Source: Entrophospora sp. SA101
Lineage: Eukaryota > Glomeromycota > Glomeromycetes > Entrophosporales > Entrophosporaceae
Length of the DNA: 37,642 nt
Assembly: GCA_958430865.1 (NCBI GenBank)
Contig: CAUDNR010004539.1
Span: 1 to 37,642, forward strand
Direction: 5' to 3'
Shown here in pieces: positions 34,375 to 37,642 of this stretch. The notes under the pieces are model-generated. The model was not told the origin of the DNA. It ran no database searches and saw nothing but the letters and a program-made list of their open reading frames with translations. A program made the translations under genes and the position numbers. Positions within the stretch are counted from its first letter, which is position 1. Each line of letters starts with the position of its first letter.

Positions 34375-34629
34375 CTTATAAAATAACACTGAACTGTTAA
34401 GCAACACAAAGGGTACCCATTCATATCCGTTGAGTGATTCCATGGCCACAGATTGGGTATGATAATATCCTCTGATCTATTTGGAGCTAACCAGAATGAA
34501 TTGACTTTCTAGACGATGGTTGGCCAAGGTTACCTTACAAATTCAGATTAATATTCATATTTTTGTATGATGTATTACTAATATGATTAAAAATACATAC
34601 CTGAGTATCACTTGGGTGAAGAGATGGTA

Positions 34630-35086
34630 TGGGTAAAAAGATGCAGTCGCGTTTACTTCGTCGAAAATTATTTCGTCGACAATCATTTCGTCGACACCCA
34701 TTTCATTGAAAGTTTGTTTCATCAAAAGTTTGTTTCATTGAAAGTTCATTTCGTCGAAAGTTTGTTTCATCGAATGTTCATTTCGTCAAAAATTTTTTCA
34801 TCCTCGAGCCAGAGACCGAACGAGTTAGGTGTGAGGAGTGTGGAAAGTTAGTTAAGAAATTAGGTGAGGAAAGCGGAGTGTGTGAAAAGTGTGAGGAGAA
34901 ATTTGTTTAATGAAGTTTTTTTTTTGTGATGAAATAATTTTCAACGAAATGAACATTCGACGAAGTGAACTTTTGATGAAACAAACTTTCGACAAAGCAA
35001 ACTTTTGATGAAATGGGTGTCAACGAAATGACTGTCAACGAAATGACTGTCAACGAAATGATTGTTGACGAAATGAATCAGACCCA
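34630..35086. mobile_element. Foldback element built of TTTCGTCGA-type repeats
   Basis: The left arm (about 34650-34800) is a series of TTTCGTCGAC / TTTCATCGAAAGT words. The right arm (about 34925-35080) carries the complementary CGACGAAATGA / CAACGAAATGA words in mirrored order. CACCCATTTCATTGAAAG on the left pairs with CTTTTGATGAAATGGGTG on the right. The outer ends share TGGGT/ACCCA. The arms are about 150 bp each and enclose a GC-richer loop of about 110 bp that encodes a zinc-ribbon-like peptide. No transposase is present. It is most likely a non-autonomous foldback DNA element. No clear target duplication was seen. Confidence 0.7.
34710..34910 (+). pseudogene. Zinc-ribbon-like ORF in the foldback loop
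   Basis: Open from 34710 to TAA 34908-34910 (66 codons, no suitable start Met). The first half is encoded by the element's TTCGTC repeats (FVSSNVHFVKNFF). The loop encodes ETERVRCEECGKLVKKLG followed by EESGVCEKCEEKFV. Two CxxC pairs 16 residues apart are the layout of a small treble-clef or zinc-ribbon knuckle. The frame being open through the loop with this spacing argues for an origin as captured or once-functional coding sequence. Whether it is expressed, or part of a longer spliced gene, cannot be told. Confidence 0.4.
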
Positions 35087-35645
35087 AACTTCTTGTAAAA
35101 TTGCGAAATTTAAACAAAACTTTGATATATACTTTCTGGGATTAAAGCTATTGAACAGTTTGCTTTTGATAACAAAGTTTTATTAAAAAGGTAGTGTGAA
35201 GTTCAACATATGTTACAATTCTATAAGTAAAGTTATGAATTCTTGTCCTCTACTATATGTTTTTAAATTAAGGAAAACTAATGAACAGTCTTCAAGTTAA
35301 CCTTAATAATTATTGATTTATAAGATTTATAAGAAAAAAACTGGAATTTTATAAGAAGACAAGGTTGTGCTTATAATATTTAATATATATGTATGTATGT
35401 GAATATATATGTATATAGTAATAAATAGAAACGAGGCTATCTTGGCATGAATCATTACTAGCTTTTAACATCAACTACAAACTCTTTATATGAGTAAACA
35501 ATTTAGTAAGAACGTTTTTTGGAATGGTGATATATTTATGTAGTTATTTCCATTATTTTATATATTTGTAATATATTATTGACTGCTTGTGTAGAGCCAT
35601 TGACAAGCAAATTTTTGCTTCTGGAAGAATGATATTAGGATCAGA
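35087..35645. other. Intergenic, no gene seen
   Basis: AT-rich, with a TATGTA/TATATA alternating repeat at 35384-35415. Plus-strand text DKQIFASGRMILGSDQVVNF at 35600-35680 is open but short and overlaps the minus-strand fragment. Confidence 0.35.
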
Positions 35646-35891
35646 TCAAGTTGTTAATTTCTGGGGTGCAAGGCAAGACAGATGACTTTCTAATAATACT
35701 GATAGTAGTAGAAATAGTGTTACTACACCAGTTTGAAAAAAGCTTTCCCAACTCCCAGAAGTTGTCAATTCTTTAATTTTTTCTCTTTGATGGATTGTTA
35801 GCATTCTTAAAGTAGCTTCTTTAATTATTTCATTAGATGGACATTTATCTCTAGGTAATATATCATTTACTACAAGACCAATGTAAGGCTA
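35646..35891 (-). pseudogene. Protein-like fragment next to a mariner-type insertion
   Basis: Minus-strand open frame of about 80 codons: GLVVNDILPRDKCPSNEI, KEATLRMLTIHQREKIKEL, SGSWESFFQTGVVTLF and a hydrophobic tail, ending at TGA. The composition is protein-like but I do not recognise it. It is cut off upstream by a stop about 10 bp before the element at 35902. Confidence 0.3.
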
Positions 35892-35901
35892 ATATTATGT
35901 A

Positions 35902-36840
35902 TCCCTTAAACGATTTTTAGACCAAATATGGTCTAAATTTACAATTGTGACTCAAAAATTATAAAAAAAGATATTTTCCTGTGGTCTCACCACAATCTTT
36001 CTTATTTCATAAATGATATTCAAAACCCCATACTTCTATTAAAAAAATTTATTTGGGGGTTACATATAACAGGTAAGAAAATAATATGTGTAAAATGTAA
36101 AAATACCCATTTTTTTATTGTGAAAATTTTCTTGCAGATCACGTTTTTTGATATACAAAGTTTATATCTCCTTCACTAAAATTATTAGCTAGTATGTAAA
36201 CACTACTAATAGAACTTGTTAGGCAGATCAAATTACATGATTTATGTCTAAGAACCATAGGTCTAGTATCAATAATTAAAATTTTCCATATAGTGAACTT
36301 TTCAAAAAAAAATTTTTAAAAAAAATACAAATGTTTCTTTACTTATAAAAAACCTTAAATATAATTCCAATATGTACAATTTTTTTAAAATAAATTTTTC
36401 AAAATTTATGTTAATTGAAATGTAAAAATATTCGGGTTTATTAGTAGTATTTTAATTTAAAGAGGGATTGAATTTACTCGGAAGATCTACACAAATTTGG
36501 AACCAAAAATTCCTGTACATATTAAAATGAAAACTTGTATTGTAAACTGTATTTTTTTTTTTAAGTAAACTTGTTTATTAAAAATAGTATTTTTACATAG
36601 TTTATGGTTTAGACCAAATAATCAATGAGTAAAAACTTTTTCTAATCATAACTATTAAAAAAATTAAAAATCGGTATTTTTTTACAATACACCTTTTTTT
36701 CACACTAATTAAACCCTCCCCCAAAATATCAATCAAATAAAATGGTTTATATGCATAAACCATACCTTTTTGTCTATTTAGAAATCAAAAAAAAAAAAAA
36801 ATGGACCAAATATGGTCTAAATTTTTGTTCGTTTAAGGGA
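35902..36840. mobile_element. 939-bp TA-flanked non-autonomous mariner-like element
   Basis: TCCCTTAAACGA at 35902 is matched by the exact reverse complement TCGTTTAAGGGA ending at 36840, each bordered by TA (35900-35901 and 36841-36842). Just inside both ends lies a palindromic box, AGACCAAATATGGTCT on the left and GGACCAAATATGGTCT on the right. The interior is AT-rich with no open frame of note. A TA duplication with such termini fits the Tc1/mariner superfamily. This copy would need a transposase from elsewhere. Confidence 0.75.
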
Positions 36841-36853
36841 TAACGAGGTATTC

Positions 36854-36876
36854 GGTAACCAAGGTAATTGGTTATC
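36854..36876. repeat. Short hairpin GGTAACCAA / TTGGTTATC
   Basis: GGTAACCAA and TTGGTTATC pair at 8 of 9 positions around a 5-nt GGTAA loop, 12 bp beyond the mariner-like element. Confidence 0.4.
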
Positions 36877-37039
36877 ATCACGTGATTATTTTAAAAATAA
36901 CTCTTTTTTTAATTAATATTAATGATAATAAAATTGTACAACATAATAATAATAATAATATAACTGATATGATGCTTTTGTCATTTAGTAAAATAAGAAG
37001 TTAATTTTCCTTGGTTTAAACTTTTAGAATATACAAATT

Positions 37040-37250
37040 AAGTTCGTTATAATCTAATTCTAAACCATCATTATCTTATTCAAAAAATTTGTGAACAGTT
37101 CCGAAAGCAGAAACAGCTTCTTTAATTGGAATATAAGGTAATGTTGGAACATTTTCTTCAATTTCTTCCTCAGTTGGAGTAAGTGATAAGATTATTTACT
37201 CATCAGTTACCATTCCAACACTTACATCTGCATTATCTATTGAAATAATT
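37040..37250 (-). pseudogene. pogo/Tigger-type transposase C-terminal relic
   Basis: Minus strand: IDNADVSVGMVTDE, a stop, then LTPTEEEIEENVPTLPYIP, IKEAVSAFGTVHKFFE, a stop, DNDGLELDYNELN. The pattern of an acidic block, PYIPIKEA, then a helix and DNDGLELDY resembles the tail of CENPB-HTH/DDE (pogo, Tigger) proteins in fungal genomes. That attribution is from memory of the family and not from a search. Two stop codons disable it, and the DDE core is not present in the window. Confidence 0.5.
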
Positions 37251-37642
37251 CTGCTGCTGTTAGAGGTAAATTAATTGGTAAATTATTAATTAAATTTGAA
37301 CAGCATTTTCTTCTTGGAGAATTTTATTTTATTTATTATCATTACAATTGAAACTTTAAAGAGTATCTTGGAAAGAAGCTATAAAATAAAATATGGTGAA
37401 TGAGCAATTGCAGATGAATGTCTTGTGATAGTAAACAAAAGATCAAAATAAAAAATACAAATGAATATATTCTTTGTAATAAAAAAGGGGGGAAAAAAAT
37501 TAAAAAAGATTGTAAAAAAGATCATGTAAAAAAGGAATAAATATATTGTAGAAAAGGGAAAATGATATATATGGGGCATACTGCAACAAAACCAGACAAA
37601 GTGAACATTGGTATTACCAAGAATTTCAGGGATCAAAATTTA
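37251..37642. other. Window end, nothing identified
   Basis: An 85-codon minus-strand open frame is dominated by Phe/Ile from A/T runs. The first part (EILGNTNVHFVWFCCSMPHI) has more ordinary composition and could belong to the pogo relic, but this is not supported further. Confidence 0.35.

Noticed and set aside
34612..34851. 79-codon open frame rich in FVE/FVD/HFV repeats
   Set aside because: It is the translation of the foldback element's TTTCGTCGA arm. The CxxC-encoding frame is a different one.
1..37642. tRNA, rRNA, CRISPR arrays, bacterial operons
   Set aside because: No cloverleaf with a T-arm consensus, no rRNA-like conserved blocks, and no regularly spaced unique spacers. The many short repeats are microsatellites or element motifs.

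Overview
The window looks like a strongly AT-rich, intron-rich, repeat-laden chromosome segment from an early-diverging fungus. An arbuscular-mycorrhizal (Glomeromycotina, Rhizophagus-like) genome is my best guess. The guess rests on dense short introns with GTAAGT/GTATGT donors and TAG/CAG acceptors, Asn-rich proteins, abundant BED/hAT and pogo/Tigger relics, and a fungal QCR2 and HIR3. The organism is inferred, not proven.

Layout. (1) 901-7502, minus strand: a complete HIR3/CABIN1-type histone-chaperone subunit. I spliced it by hand into 27 exons that stay in one reading frame (about 1,505 aa). (2) 7503-16380: mostly gene-free, holding degenerate repeats, inverted repeats and perfect palindromes. 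(3) 16382-19170, minus strand: two adjacent two-exon genes. They encode diverged paralogues of an unrecognised low-complexity family with a CxxC motif followed by a coiled coil and a shared C-terminal helix motif. (4) 20960-21680, minus strand: a decayed copy of the NAC beta subunit (BTF3/EGD1), with frameshifts and microsatellite growth. (5) 23052-27587, plus strand: a decayed BED/hAT transposase, a 679-bp non-autonomous element with a 10-bp target duplication, and a degenerate multi-exon gene of unknown function. One intron of that gene hosts two textbook small elements, a 144-bp hAT type and a 69-bp TA-flanked pogo/mariner type. (6) 28356-30221, plus strand: intact six-exon QCR2, mitochondrial complex III core protein 2 (450 aa). 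(7) 30885-37250: a hAT C-terminal relic, a foldback element built of TTTCGTCGA-type repeats whose loop encodes a double-CxxC zinc-ribbon-like peptide, a 939-bp TA-flanked element with terminal inverted repeats, and a pogo-transposase tail.

The two conserved genes (nuclear HIR3, mitochondrial QCR2) are unrelated housekeeping genes. Between them lies a layered mobile-element landscape. The most novel items are the paralogous CxxC/coiled-coil pair and the zinc-ribbon-carrying foldback element. No rRNA, tRNA, CRISPR array or prokaryotic-type operon was seen. All coordinates and splice junctions were worked out by eye and are not supported by transcript data.
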